DNA from: Actinomycetota bacterium
Lineage (GTDB): Bacteria; Actinomycetota; Acidimicrobiia; Acidimicrobiales; CADCSY01
Reading direction: 5' to 3'
DNA: 16,555 bases
Assembly: GCA_019348335.1 (NCBI GenBank)
Contig: JAHWJR010000013.1
Coordinates: 1-16,555 of the forward strand
Of this stretch, positions 6,705 to 13,725 are shown in pieces. Position 1 is the stretch's first letter. Every line of letters begins with the position of its first letter. Made by a program: the position numbers and the translations under genes. The notes beneath the pieces are model-generated. The model was given only the letters and a program-made list of their open reading frames with translations. It was not told the DNA's origin and ran no database searches.

Positions 6705-7997
6705 GCGGGCACCCGCCGCCGGCTCCGAGCGGAGCTGGCGGAGGGTCGAGAAGAACCCGGGGAAGGTCTTGGCCACGCAGTCGGGGTCGGCGATCTCGAT
6801 GCCGGGCACCCGCAGGCCGAGGAGGGCGAAGCTCATGGCCATGCGATGGTCACCGTAGGTGGCGACGCGCGTGGGCCGGGGGCTTCCGGGGCGCACCAGG
6901 AAACCGTCGTCCTCCTCGTCGGCGTCGATCCCGCAGCGGCGCAGCTCGTTGACCACGGCGGCGATGCGGTCGGTCTCCTTGCGCCGGATGAAGCCGATGC
7001 CCCGGACCCGCGTCGGTGACGAGGCGAACACGGCCACCACTGCCAGCGTCTGGGCCGTGTCCGAGCAGTCGGACAGGTCGACGTCGACCCCGACCAGGTT
7101 CCCGGTGCCGACCACCTCGGTGCTGTCGTCGTGGCGATGCACGGCGGCGCCCATCCGCTCGAGGACGTCGACGAACCGCAGATCGCCCTGCACCGATCGG
7201 CGACCCAGCCCCGGCACCCGGACGCGTCCCCCGCACAGGGCGGCGGCGGCGAAGAAGTAGGAGGCGGCGCTGGCGTCGGGCTCCACGCGGTGACGGGCGG
7301 ACCGGTAGCACCCCGGGGGCACCCGGAACCGCCGCTCGTCGTCCCGCTCGACCTGGATGCCGAAGGCGGCCATGGTGGCGACGGTGAGCTCGACGTAGGG
7401 TCGGGACACCAGCGGGGTGGAGAGCTCGACCTGCAACCCGCCCGCCATGGCCGGGCCGCTCAGCAGCAGCGCGGAGAGGAACTGGCTCGACACGTCCCCG
7501 GGGAGGGCGACGGCGCCTCCGGGCCGACTGTCCCCGACCACGGTCACCGGGAGGTGGCCGGCGCGACCCTCGTCGAGGACCTCGGCGCCGAGCCGGCGCA
7601 GGGCGTCGACCAGTGGTCCCATGGGCCGGGCCCGCAGCGGTTCGGCTCCGTCCAACCGGTAGCGACCCTCCCCCAGGGCGAGCAGCGGCAACAGGAACCG
7701 GGCGGTGGTCCCCGAGAGCCGGGCGTCGACCTCGGTCGGGCCTGGCGGGATCCGGCCGGCGGTGCCCTCGACGGTGACCGTGGAGCTCGCCCGGTCGATG
7801 GTCACCGCCACGCCGAGGCGGCCCAGCGACTCGGTCATGGCCTCGGTGTCGTCGGCGATCAGCGCCCCTGCGAGCACGCTGGGTCCCTCGGCCAACGCCG
7901 CGGTCACCAGCGCCCGGTTGGTGATGCTCTTGGAGCCGGGAACGGTGACCACGGCGTCGGGTGGGGCGGCCAGCGGCTCGATGGCCAGGGTGCTCAC
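6702..7997 (-). CDS. aroA: 3-phosphoshikimate 1-carboxyvinyltransferase (EPSP synthase, AroA)
   Basis: AroA joins phosphoenolpyruvate to shikimate-3-phosphate, the sixth step of the shikimate pathway. The 431-residue protein has PGSKSITNR (20-28), SGTTARF (95-101), the S3P-binding DVSSQF (168-173), EPDASAASYF (239-248), a catalytic aspartate probably in SDTAQTL (D313), RRKETDR (338-344) and YGDHRMAM (381-388). An open frame continues far upstream antisense to real coding, but the true start is the GTG at 7997: it overlaps the tyrA stop by 4 bases (GTGA) and gives the expected N-terminus and family length. The SGTTARF loop replaces the NAGTAMR loop of enterobacterial enzymes; I do not assign a glyphosate-sensitivity class. 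Confidence 0.96.
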   Translation of the reverse strand: MSTLAIEPLAAPPDAVVTVPGSKSITNRALVTAALAEGPSVLAGALIADDTEAMTESLGRLGVAVTIDRASSTVTVEGTAGRIPPGPTEVDARLSGTTARFLLPLLALGEGRYRLDGAEPLRARPMGPLVDALRRLGAEVLDEGRAGHLPVTVVGDSRPGGAVALPGDVSSQFLSALLLSGPAMAGGLQVELSTPLVSRPYVELTVATMAAFGIQVERDDERRFRVPPGCYRSARHRVEPDASAASYFFAAAALCGGRVRVPGLGRRSVQGDLRFVDVLERMGAAVHRHDDSTEVVGTGNLVGVDVDLSDCSDTAQTLAVVAVFASSPTRVRGIGFIRRKETDRIAAVVNELRRCGIDADEEDDGFLVRPGSPRPTRVATYGDHRMAMSFALLGLRVPGIEIADPDCVAKTFPGFFSTLRQLRSEPAAGAR

Positions 7998-9067
7998 GGC
8001 AGGCTCCGGGTGGCGGGGTGGTAGCCGCGACCGGCCAGGGCGCGGCACAGGTCGCCGGCGGGCTCGGCCTCCACCACCAGGATCAGCACGCCGGCGTCGC
8101 CCTCGCTGGAGTGGGCGATCTCCAGGTCGGCGATGTTGACGCCGAGCTCGGTGGCGAGGGTGGTGATCTCGGCCAGGACGCCGGGACGGTCGGGCACCGG
8201 GACCCTGACCTCGACGAGGCGCCCGTGCCCCGCTGCCCGCACCGGCAGGTTGGTCCGGGCGTTGCGGGCCTGCTCGAGCGCGGCCAGCAGGCCGGGACGG
8301 TCGCCGGACGCCACCAGCTCCCGCATGGCCGACAACGCCTCCTCGAGCTGGCCCAGCAGCTCGACGATGGCCTGGCGGTTCTCCACGCAGATGTCGGGCC
8401 AGATGCCGGGGTGGCCGGCGGCCACCCGGGTCATGTCGCGGAACCCGCCGGCGGCCAGCCGGAGAAGGGCGCGGTGCTCCTGGGCCCGATCCGCCGCCAG
8501 CCCCATGAGGGTGGCGGCGGTCAGGTGGGGCACATGGGAGACCACGGCGACGAGGACGTCGTGGTGCTCCGGGCTGAGCTCCAGCACCTCGGCACCGAGC
8601 GAGGTGACCACCGAGCGGACCAACGAGTGGGCGCCGGCGTCGGTGCCCTCCACGGGCGTGAGCGCCCACACCGCTCCCGAGAACAGGTCGGCGTCGGCGC
8701 CGTCGAGGCCTTCCTGCTCGCTGCCGGCCATGGGGTGGCCGCCGACGAAGCGGGGGTGGTCGACGGCCTGGACGATGGACGTCTTCACGCTGCCCACGTC
8801 GGTGACCACCCCGCCGCCCTTCAGCGCCGTGGTCGCCTCGGCGGCCACGGCGCTGACGGGGGTGGCGACGAAGGTGAGCTCGGCATCGGGGTCCTCCCCC
8901 ACCGCATCGAGGGCGCCGCGGGCCAGCGCCCGGTCGGCTCGCCAGGGGTCCCGGTCCCGCCCGGTCACGTGCCAACCCTGGCGCCGCAGGGCCATGCCGA
9001 CGGAGGCGCCGACCAGGCCCGTCCCCACGACGACGGCCCGGCGGCGGCCCTCAGCCGGGAAGGTCAT
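7994..9067 (-). CDS. tyrA: prephenate dehydrogenase with C-terminal ACT domain (TyrA)
   Basis: TyrA oxidatively decarboxylates prephenate to 4-hydroxyphenylpyruvate, committing flux to tyrosine. The 357-residue protein has an NAD(P)-binding Rossmann motif GTGLVGASVG (15-24), DVGSVK (90-95), GGHPMAGSE (109-117), the catalytic-region SHVPHL (177-182) and GGFRDMTR (207-214). An ACT domain follows at about 283-335 (EVRVPVPDRPGVLAEIT), probably the site of feedback control by an aromatic amino acid. There is no fused chorismate mutase; that activity is encoded by aroH just upstream, which overlaps by 17 bases. The ATG at 9067 is the start. Prephenate to arogenate use cannot be told from sequence. 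Confidence 0.95.
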   Translation of the reverse strand: MTFPAEGRRRAVVVGTGLVGASVGMALRRQGWHVTGRDRDPWRADRALARGALDAVGEDPDAELTFVATPVSAVAAEATTALKGGGVVTDVGSVKTSIVQAVDHPRFVGGHPMAGSEQEGLDGADADLFSGAVWALTPVEGTDAGAHSLVRSVVTSLGAEVLELSPEHHDVLVAVVSHVPHLTAATLMGLAADRAQEHRALLRLAAGGFRDMTRVAAGHPGIWPDICVENRQAIVELLGQLEEALSAMRELVASGDRPGLLAALEQARNARTNLPVRAAGHGRLVEVRVPVPDRPGVLAEITTLATELGVNIADLEIAHSSEGDAGVLILVVEAEPAGDLCRALAGRGYHPATRSLP

Positions 9068-9416
9068 CGCGGAGGTTGCTGGCCCCTTCGAGGTAGACGT
9101 GGCGCAGCTCGGACCGACTCCGGTCGGTCTCGAGGTGGGCCAGCACCCGGATGCACCGCGGCGTGCCCCCGATCACGTCGAGCTCCCGGGCGCACAGCAT
9201 GGGCACGTCGCCCAGCCCGATGGTGCGGGCGGCGGCGGCCGGGAACAGCGAGTGCAGGTCGTTGGTGGCAGTGAACAGCAGGCTGACCAGCTCGTCATGA
9301 CCGACACCGTTGCGGGCGAACATCTCCTCGAGCAGGGCCACCACCCGCTCGCGGATCTGCTCCGGGCAGTCGACGTCGACCGTCGTCGCCCCCCTGAGGG
9401 CGCGCAGGGCGGCCAT
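9051..9416 (-). CDS. aroH: monofunctional chorismate mutase, AroH class
   Basis: AroH converts chorismate to prephenate at the head of the Phe/Tyr branch. The 121-residue protein is a compact match to the trimeric AroH fold known from Bacillus subtilis. R8 (RGATTVD), F58, R64, C75 and E78 (CARELDV), R90, Y108 (RHVYLE) and R116 line up with the known active-site residues. The lysine I recall at B. subtilis position 60 is alanine here. The ATG at 9416 is preceded directly by an in-frame GTG (9419), so the start could be one codon earlier. The gene begins about 40 bases after rluB and overlaps tyrA by 17 bases, so mutase and dehydrogenase are probably co-translated. Confidence 0.94.
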   Translation of the reverse strand: MAALRALRGATTVDVDCPEQIRERVVALLEEMFARNGVGHDELVSLLFTATNDLHSLFPAAAARTIGLGDVPMLCARELDVIGGTPRCIRVLAHLETDRSRSELRHVYLEGASNLRDDLPG

Positions 9417-9453
9417 CACCGCTGCCGGTCGAGGAGCAAGGCCACGGCCGCAG

Positions 9454-9459
9454 ATGCTA
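9454..9459 (-). promoter_or_regulatory. possible -10 hexamer ahead of aroH-tyrA-aroA
   Basis: TAGCAT on the minus strand overlaps the rluB stop codon TAG and lies 34 bases before the GTG at 9419. It fits TANNNT and would give a leader of about 27 bases. No -35 and no clear ribosome site are seen, so it is only a candidate internal promoter for the aromatic genes. Confidence 0.25.
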
Positions 9460-10212
9460 CCGGCGGCCCGGACGAGCCCCAGCAGCCGCTTCCTGGAGGG
9501 ACCGGACCTCCGAGCGCTCGAGCACCCGCCATGTGCCCGGCGCCAGGGAGGAGTCGGTGACGGGGCCGATCCGGTACCGGACGAGGCGCACCACGGGATG
9601 ACCCACCGCCTCGCACATGCGCCGCACCTGGCGGTTGCGGCCCTCGTGGAGCACGAGGCGCAGGGCGTTGGGCGGGGTGAGGGAGACCCGTGCCGGGCTC
9701 GTTGGCCCGTCGTCGAGCGCCACGCCCTCACGCAGCCGTCGGACCGCGGCCGGCGAGGGGTGGCCCGCGACCTCGGCGAGATAGGCCTTCTCCACGCCGT
9801 GCGACGGGTGGGTCAGGCGAAAGGCCAGGTCGCCGTCGTTGGTCATCACCAGGAGGCCCTCGGTGTCGACGTCGAGGCGTCCCACCGGGAACACCCGAGG
9901 CTCGGTGGGGACCATCTCCACGACCGTCGGCCGGCCCTGGGGGTCCGAGGCGGTGGTGACCACGCCCCGCGGCTTGTTCAACAGGTAGTAGACGAGACCG
10001 GGACGCACGGCGGCGGGGACGCCGTCCACCGCCACCTCGTCGCGCAGAGGGTCGACCCGGCGGCCGAGCTCGGCCACCTCGCCGTTGACCGTCACCCGGC
10101 CGTCGGCGATCAGCTCCTCGCTGAGCCGGCGGCTGCCGAAGCCGGCGCGGGCCAGGACCTTTTGGAGGCGCTCGCCCTCAGCGCCGGCGCCCGCGTCGCC
10201 GGCGGCGCTCAC
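9457..10212 (-). CDS. rluB: 23S rRNA pseudouridine synthase, RluB/RsuA family
   Basis: Members isomerise specific uridines in rRNA; in Gram-positive bacteria the copy next to scpB is usually called RluB. The 251-residue protein has an N-terminal S4 RNA-binding domain (about 14-60; ERLQKVLARAGFGSRR). The catalytic domain follows with LNKPRGVVTT (78-87), GRLDVDTEGLL (111-121, catalytic aspartate D114) and EGRNRQVRRM (190-199). The frame stays open upstream, but the GTG at 10212 overlaps the scpB stop by 4 bases and places the S4 domain close to the N-terminus, so I take that start. The family is certain; the exact target uridine is inferred from the neighbourhood. Confidence 0.93.
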   Translation of the reverse strand: MSAAGDAGAGAEGERLQKVLARAGFGSRRLSEELIADGRVTVNGEVAELGRRVDPLRDEVAVDGVPAAVRPGLVYYLLNKPRGVVTTASDPQGRPTVVEMVPTEPRVFPVGRLDVDTEGLLVMTNDGDLAFRLTHPSHGVEKAYLAEVAGHPSPAAVRRLREGVALDDGPTSPARVSLTPPNALRLVLHEGRNRQVRRMCEAVGHPVVRLVRYRIGPVTDSSLAPGTWRVLERSEVRSLQEAAAGARPGRR

Positions 10213-10820
10213 GGCTGCGCTGGCTCCGCCGCAGGTGGCACCGGCCGGAGGCCCTGCTCGAGGACCTCCACCGTGTCGGAGTCGGGGACGAAGTCGCCGA
10301 GTGAGGGCAGGTCGGCCAGGGAGTCGAGGCCGAGCTTCTCCAGGAAGGTCGAGGTGGTGCCGAACAGCGCCGCCTGGCCCGGCCCGGGGTCGCGGGCCAC
10401 CTCCTCCACGTAGCCCCGCAACTGGAGGGTGCGCAGCACGCTGTCGACGTTGACACCCCGCACGGCCGCCACCTGGGCCCGGGACACGGGTTGCTTGTAG
10501 GCCACGATGGCGAGGGTCTCGAGGGCGGCGGCCGACAGCCGGGCCGAACGGCCCTCCAGCACGAAGCGCTCGACGTAGGCGTCGAGGTCGGGCGCCGACT
10601 GGAACCGCCAACCGCCGGCCACCCGGGCCAGCACGAAGCCCCGGCCGTCCCTCCGGTAGTCGTCAGCCAGCTGGGTGCACAGCGACTCGACCGCAGCCGG
10701 GCCCACCTCCAGCACCTGGCCCAGCAGCTGGGGCTCCACGGGCTCCTCGGCGACCAGCAGGATGGCCTCCAGGGCCCGGCGGACCTCGAGCCGTTCGTCC
10801 ACCCCTGCCTCGGGGGTCAC
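10209..10820 (-). CDS. scpB: segregation and condensation protein B (ScpB)
   Basis: ScpB is the winged-helix kleisin-associated subunit of the SMC-ScpAB condensin, which organises and separates the chromosome. The 203-residue protein shows two winged-helix regions (about 10-85 and 92-165). The second contains the family signature ALETLAIVAYKQPVSR (99-114), VRGVNVDSVL and FGTTSTFLEKLGL (153-165). The proline-rich tail after 180 is probably disordered. It overlaps scpA and rluB by 4 bases each, so the three should be translated together in fixed order. The GTG start at 10820 is set by the scpA overlap. Confidence 0.95.
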   Translation of the reverse strand: MTPEAGVDERLEVRRALEAILLVAEEPVEPQLLGQVLEVGPAAVESLCTQLADDYRRDGRGFVLARVAGGWRFQSAPDLDAYVERFVLEGRSARLSAAALETLAIVAYKQPVSRAQVAAVRGVNVDSVLRTLQLRGYVEEVARDPGPGQAALFGTTSTFLEKLGLDSLADLPSLGDFVPDSDTVEVLEQGLRPVPPAAEPAQP

Positions 10821-11599
10821 CCCTCGCCGGCGCTCACCAGCGCCGGAGCACCGAGGCGGGGGCCCACCCAGCGCACGGCGATGTCACCGAAGCGCTGCGC
10901 CTGGGACAGCTCGACCAGGCCCTCCTTGCACAGCTCGAGCAGGGCGAGGAACCGCACCACCACCTCGAGCCGCTCGTCCAGGCCGGCGGTGAGGCGGCGG
11001 AAGCTGGTGGTGCCGCTGACCGGCAGCGACCGCGAGAGCTCGGCGACGACGTCGTTGACGCTGGCCTTGACCATGGCCAGGTGGCGGACATCGACCCGGG
11101 GCGCTGGGCGGGGCGCGGCGGCGCGGAGGAACGCGGCACGCAGGTCGCCGGGGCTGACCCCGGCCAGCAGGTCGGGCTGCAGCGAGGCGAAGCGCTCACC
11201 TGGCCCGGCTCGCCGGGGCACTGACCGCGCCGCCTCCTGTTCCAATCGCGCCAGCATGTCGGCGGCGTCCTTGAACGTCTTGCACTCGAGCAGCCGGGCC
11301 AGGAGCAGGTCGCGCTCCTCCCACAGAGCCAGCTCCTCGTCGAGCTCGATGGACTCCGGGCGGGGCAGCAGCCGGCGGGTCTTGAGCTCGACCAGGGTGG
11401 CGGCGATGAGCAGGAACTCGGTGGCGACCTCCAGGTCGAGGTCGGCCTCGGCGTTCTGGAGGCGTTGCAGCTCGGTGAGGTAGCTGTCGACGATCGTCGA
11501 GAGCGACACCTCGTAGAGGTCGAGCTCCTCGCGCAGGATGAGGTGCAGGAGCAGGTCGAAGGGTCCCTCGAACACCGGTGTGTGGACGTCGTAGGGCAC
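10817..11599 (-). CDS. scpA: segregation and condensation protein A (ScpA, kleisin)
   Basis: ScpA is the kleisin that bridges the SMC heads and binds ScpB. The 260-residue protein opens with the family hallmark FEGPFDLLLHLI (10-21), followed by the LDLYEVSLSTI segment. The charged middle is variable, and the C-terminal winged-helix region is near 190-250. It is the first gene of the minus-strand run down to plsC. The GTG at 11599 has no ribosome site but has TAGCCT 6 bases upstream, so I expect a leaderless transcript. It diverges from trpS across 122 bases. No parA/soj gene is adjacent, although one often precedes scpA in other actinobacteria. Confidence 0.95.
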   Translation of the reverse strand: MPYDVHTPVFEGPFDLLLHLILREELDLYEVSLSTIVDSYLTELQRLQNAEADLDLEVATEFLLIAATLVELKTRRLLPRPESIELDEELALWEERDLLLARLLECKTFKDAADMLARLEQEAARSVPRRAGPGERFASLQPDLLAGVSPGDLRAAFLRAAAPRPAPRVDVRHLAMVKASVNDVVAELSRSLPVSGTTSFRRLTAGLDERLEVVVRFLALLELCKEGLVELSQAQRFGDIAVRWVGPRLGAPALVSAGEG

Positions 11600-11605
11600 C
11601 CGACC

Positions 11606-11611
11606 AGGCTA
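11606..11611 (-). promoter_or_regulatory. -10 hexamer (leaderless type) for scpA
   Basis: TAGCCT on the minus strand, 6 bases before the scpA GTG, the same hexamer and spacing as the zinc-ribbon gene. The corresponding -35 position (about 11629-11634) falls inside the inverted repeat at 11615-11665 and has no TTGACA-like sequence. Confidence 0.5.
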
Positions 11612-11614
11612 ATT

Positions 11615-11665
11615 GTCGACCCCACGCCCACCGCGGACCCCCGAGCTCGCGGCGGGCTGGTCGAC
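11615..11665. repeat. nested inverted repeat between scpA and trpS promoters
   Basis: The outer arms are GTCGAC at 11615-11620 and 11660-11665. The inner arms are GCCCACCGC (11626-11634) and GCGGCGGGC (11649-11657), which pair at 8 of 9 positions around a 14-base centre. If both divergent transcripts start where predicted, this dyad is in neither RNA. An operator or other DNA-level element therefore fits better than an RNA hairpin. It would cover the scpA -35 region. Confidence 0.45.
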
Positions 11666-11691
11666 GCCTGGGACAGAACCCATGCGAGTGA

Positions 11692-11703
11692 TCCGGTGCC
11701 GGA
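11692..11703. promoter_or_regulatory. short dyad in the trpS promoter spacer
   Basis: TCCGG-TG-CCGGA is a perfect 5-bp dyad just upstream of the trpS -10 hexamer (11708-11713), within the -35/-10 spacer, where a repressor could act. Short GC palindromes are common in such DNA, so confidence is low. Confidence 0.25.
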
Positions 11704-11707
11704 CCCT

Positions 11708-11713
11708 TACCAT
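11708..11713 (+). promoter_or_regulatory. -10 hexamer (leaderless type) for trpS
   Basis: TACCAT lies 8 bases before the trpS ATG at 11722 and no Shine-Dalgarno sequence is present. Initiation would fall within one or two bases of the ATG, leaving no room for a T-box or attenuator leader. Confidence 0.45.
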
Positions 11714-11721
11714 CGCCTGCC

Positions 11722-12726
11722 ATGGCGCGCGTGTTCTCCGGCATCAAGCCCACCGGCCCGGTGACGTTGGGTAACTACGTCGGCGCCCTGCGCAGCTGGG
11801 TGGAGGCCCAGGTGGAGGACGACTGCGTCTACTGCGTGGTCGACCTCCACGCCCTGACCGTGCCCCACGACCCGGCTCAATTGCGGGCCCTGACCCTCGA
11901 GCTGGCCACCGTCCTGCTCGCCGTGGGCCTCGATCCCGACCGCTGCACGTTGTTCGTCCAGAGCCACGTGCACGAGCACACCGAGCTGGCGTGGCTCATG
12001 GAGTGCACCGCCAGCGTGGGCGAGCTGCGGCGCATGACGCAGTTCAAGGACAAGGCGGGCGACCAGGAGTTCGTCTCCGGTGGGCTGTTCACCTACCCGG
12101 CCCTGATGGCGGCCGACATCCTGCTCTACGACACCGACCGGGTCCCGGTGGGCGACGATCAGCGCCAGCATCTCGAGTTGAGCCGGGACCTCGCCGGGCG
12201 GTTCAACACCCGCTTCGGCGACACCTTCGTGGTGCCCGAGGCGACCATCCCCCGCGTCGGCGCACGGGTCATGGATCTCCAGGACCCGACCCGCAAGATG
12301 TCGAAGACCGAGGAGTCGCCCCAGGGCGTGATCCTGCTCCTGGAGGATCCCTCGAGCATCGAGCGCAAGATCCGCCGGGCGGTCACCGATGCGGAGACCG
12401 AGGTGCGCTACGACGCCGAAGCCAAGCCGGGGGTGTCCAACCTGCTGGCCCTACTGGCCGCCGCCACCGGTGGTGACCCCGCCGAGCTGGCCGACCGCTA
12501 CCAGGGGTACGGGGCGCTCAAGGCCGACTGCGCCGAGGCGGTGGTCGAGCTGGTGCGCCCGGTCCAGGAGCGCTACGCCGAGCTGGCCGCCGACCCCGAG
12601 GCGGTGGCGTCCCTGCTCGGCCTTGGCGCCGCCAAGGCCCGGGCGACGGCCGCTGCGACCCTGGCCCGGGCCCGCCGGGCCGTCGGCCTCCTGCCCGGCG
12701 AGGGCGCTCAGAGCAACCGGGCGTAG
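11722..12726 (+). CDS. trpS: tryptophanyl-tRNA synthetase
   Basis: TrpRS is a class Ic enzyme that charges tRNA-Trp with tryptophan. The 334-residue protein has the HIGH-equivalent PTGPVTLGNY (10-19), DQRQHLEL (146-153) near the tryptophan pocket and the KMSKS loop as KMSKT (192-196). The helical C-terminal region is normal, apart from an alanine-rich end. The last KMSKS position is threonine instead of serine, a conservative change. The gene is divergent from scpA. Its last 19 bases overlap the end of the convergent site-2 protease gene, so no terminator separates them. Confidence 0.96.
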   Translation: MARVFSGIKPTGPVTLGNYVGALRSWVEAQVEDDCVYCVVDLHALTVPHDPAQLRALTLELATVLLAVGLDPDRCTLFVQSHVHEHTELAWLMECTASVGELRRMTQFKDKAGDQEFVSGGLFTYPALMAADILLYDTDRVPVGDDQRQHLELSRDLAGRFNTRFGDTFVVPEATIPRVGARVMDLQDPTRKMSKTEESPQGVILLLEDPSSIERKIRRAVTDAETEVRYDAEAKPGVSNLLALLAAATGGDPAELADRYQGYGALKADCAEAVVELVRPVQERYAELAADPEAVASLLGLGAAKARATAAATLARARRAVGLLPGEGAQSNRA

Positions 12727-13352
12727 AGCTGGATGACCGGCCGGAAGATGCTGGTCAGCGCACCGGGCAAGGCCAGGACGAGCAGCAGCAAGATGCCCAT
12801 CGACCACTGACGCAGGCGCAGCCACATGGGCCACCAGCGCTCGGGCAGCACCCGCTCCACCATGGCCGACCCGTCGAGCGGTGGGATGGGCAACAGGTTG
12901 AACACGGCCAGGATCACGTTGATGAGGCCGAAGAAGAACACGACCCGAGCCGCCAGCGAGGGGTCGAGCAGGATGCCGCCGCCGGATCGGAAGACCTCGA
13001 AGAACGTCCGGTACACCAGCACCGCCAGCGCGGCGAGGACGATGTTCACCGCCGGCCCGACCAGGCTGACGTAGAGCGAGTGCTGGCGAGGGTCGCGCAG
13101 CCGGTTGGGCTGCACCGGCACGGGCTTGGCGTAGCCGAAGGCGCCGAGCCCCCCGAGGGACAACAGCACCGGCAGGATGATGGTTCCGAACGGGTCGATG
13201 TGGGGCAGCGGGTTGAGGGTCAGGCGACCGGCCTGCTTGGCCGTGTCGTCGCCGTACCACAGGGCGACCACGCCGTGGGAGACCTCGTGGAGGATGACCG
13301 AGGGCACCAGCACGGCCACCACGAGGGCCACCTGCCCCCAGTCGGGGTTCAT
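12708..13352 (-). CDS. site-2 protease family (M50) integral membrane metalloprotease
   Basis: Site-2 proteases cut substrates within the membrane, often to release anti-sigma factors or clear signal-peptide remnants. The 214-residue protein has the zinc-binding HEVSH (22-26) in the first membrane helix, the NPLPHIDPFG motif (47-56) and NLLPIPPLDG (152-161), whose D160 is the third zinc ligand. There are further membrane segments near 93-114, 136-152 and 184-200. No PDZ domain is present, so it belongs to the short M50 group rather than the RseP/Rip1 type. The ATG at 13352 follows the dksA-like stop by 33 bases without a visible ribosome site. It ends inside trpS (19-base convergent overlap). 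The substrate is unknown. Confidence 0.92.
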   Translation of the reverse strand: MNPDWGQVALVVAVLVPSVILHEVSHGVVALWYGDDTAKQAGRLTLNPLPHIDPFGTIILPVLLSLGGLGAFGYAKPVPVQPNRLRDPRQHSLYVSLVGPAVNIVLAALAVLVYRTFFEVFRSGGGILLDPSLAARVVFFFGLINVILAVFNLLPIPPLDGSAMVERVLPERWWPMWLRLRQWSMGILLLLVLALPGALTSIFRPVIQLYARLL

Positions 13353-13385
13353 GGTCGGCTGGCAGCGACGGGCACGGGGAGGGTT

Positions 13386-13721
13386 TCAGCGCCGGTTGGC
13401 GCAGTCGATGCAGTACCGGGTGGCCGGCATGGCCTCGAGGCGGGGCTCGGCGATCTCCGTCCCGCAGGCCTCGCAGCGCCCGTAGGTGCCCTCGTCGAAC
13501 TTGCTCAGCGCCCGGTCGACGTCGACCAGGGTCTCCGCCAGCCGGTTGGCCAGCACCTGGTGCTCGCCCTTCTCAGCGGCCACCTGGCCGGAGTCGGCGA
13601 AGTTCTCGTCGAACGACATGCCCTCGCCTCCGACCCCCAGCTCGGCGAGTTGTCGGCGCAGATGCTCGCGCTCGTCTTCGAGCGCGGCACGCATCGCCTG
13701 GATCGTCTCGCTGGTCGGCAC
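13386..13721 (-). CDS. TraR/DksA-type zinc-finger protein
   Basis: DksA/TraR proteins enter the RNA polymerase secondary channel and modulate initiation. This 111-residue member has a helical, probably coiled-coil N-terminal two thirds (about 5-75) and a C4 zinc finger at C83, C86, C104 and C107 (GRCEACG and RYCIDC). I do not see the DxxDxA tip motif that gives E. coli DksA its main activity; DSGQVA (43-48) occupies roughly that place, so it may work differently. The GTG at 13721 lies just after the xerD stop with TACCCT 6 bases upstream; an in-frame ATG at codon 10 is the alternative start. The downstream neighbour is the site-2 protease. The family is clear but the role is inferred. Confidence 0.88.
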   Translation of the reverse strand: MPTSETIQAMRAALEDEREHLRRQLAELGVGGEGMSFDENFADSGQVAAEKGEHQVLANRLAETLVDVDRALSKFDEGTYGRCEACGTEIAEPRLEAMPATRYCIDCANRR

Positions 13722-13725
13722 TCGC

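Noticed and set aside
7998..8975. Upstream open extension of the aroA frame, about 326 codons.
   Set aside because: It runs inside tyrA in another frame, gives Arg/Gly/Pro-rich sequence, and the GTG at 7997 overlapping the tyrA stop gives a normal AroA length.
11600..11721. T-box riboswitch or tryptophan attenuator ahead of trpS.
   Set aside because: There is no T-box sequence, no specifier stem and no terminator with a T-run, and the likely transcript start is within a base or two of the ATG.
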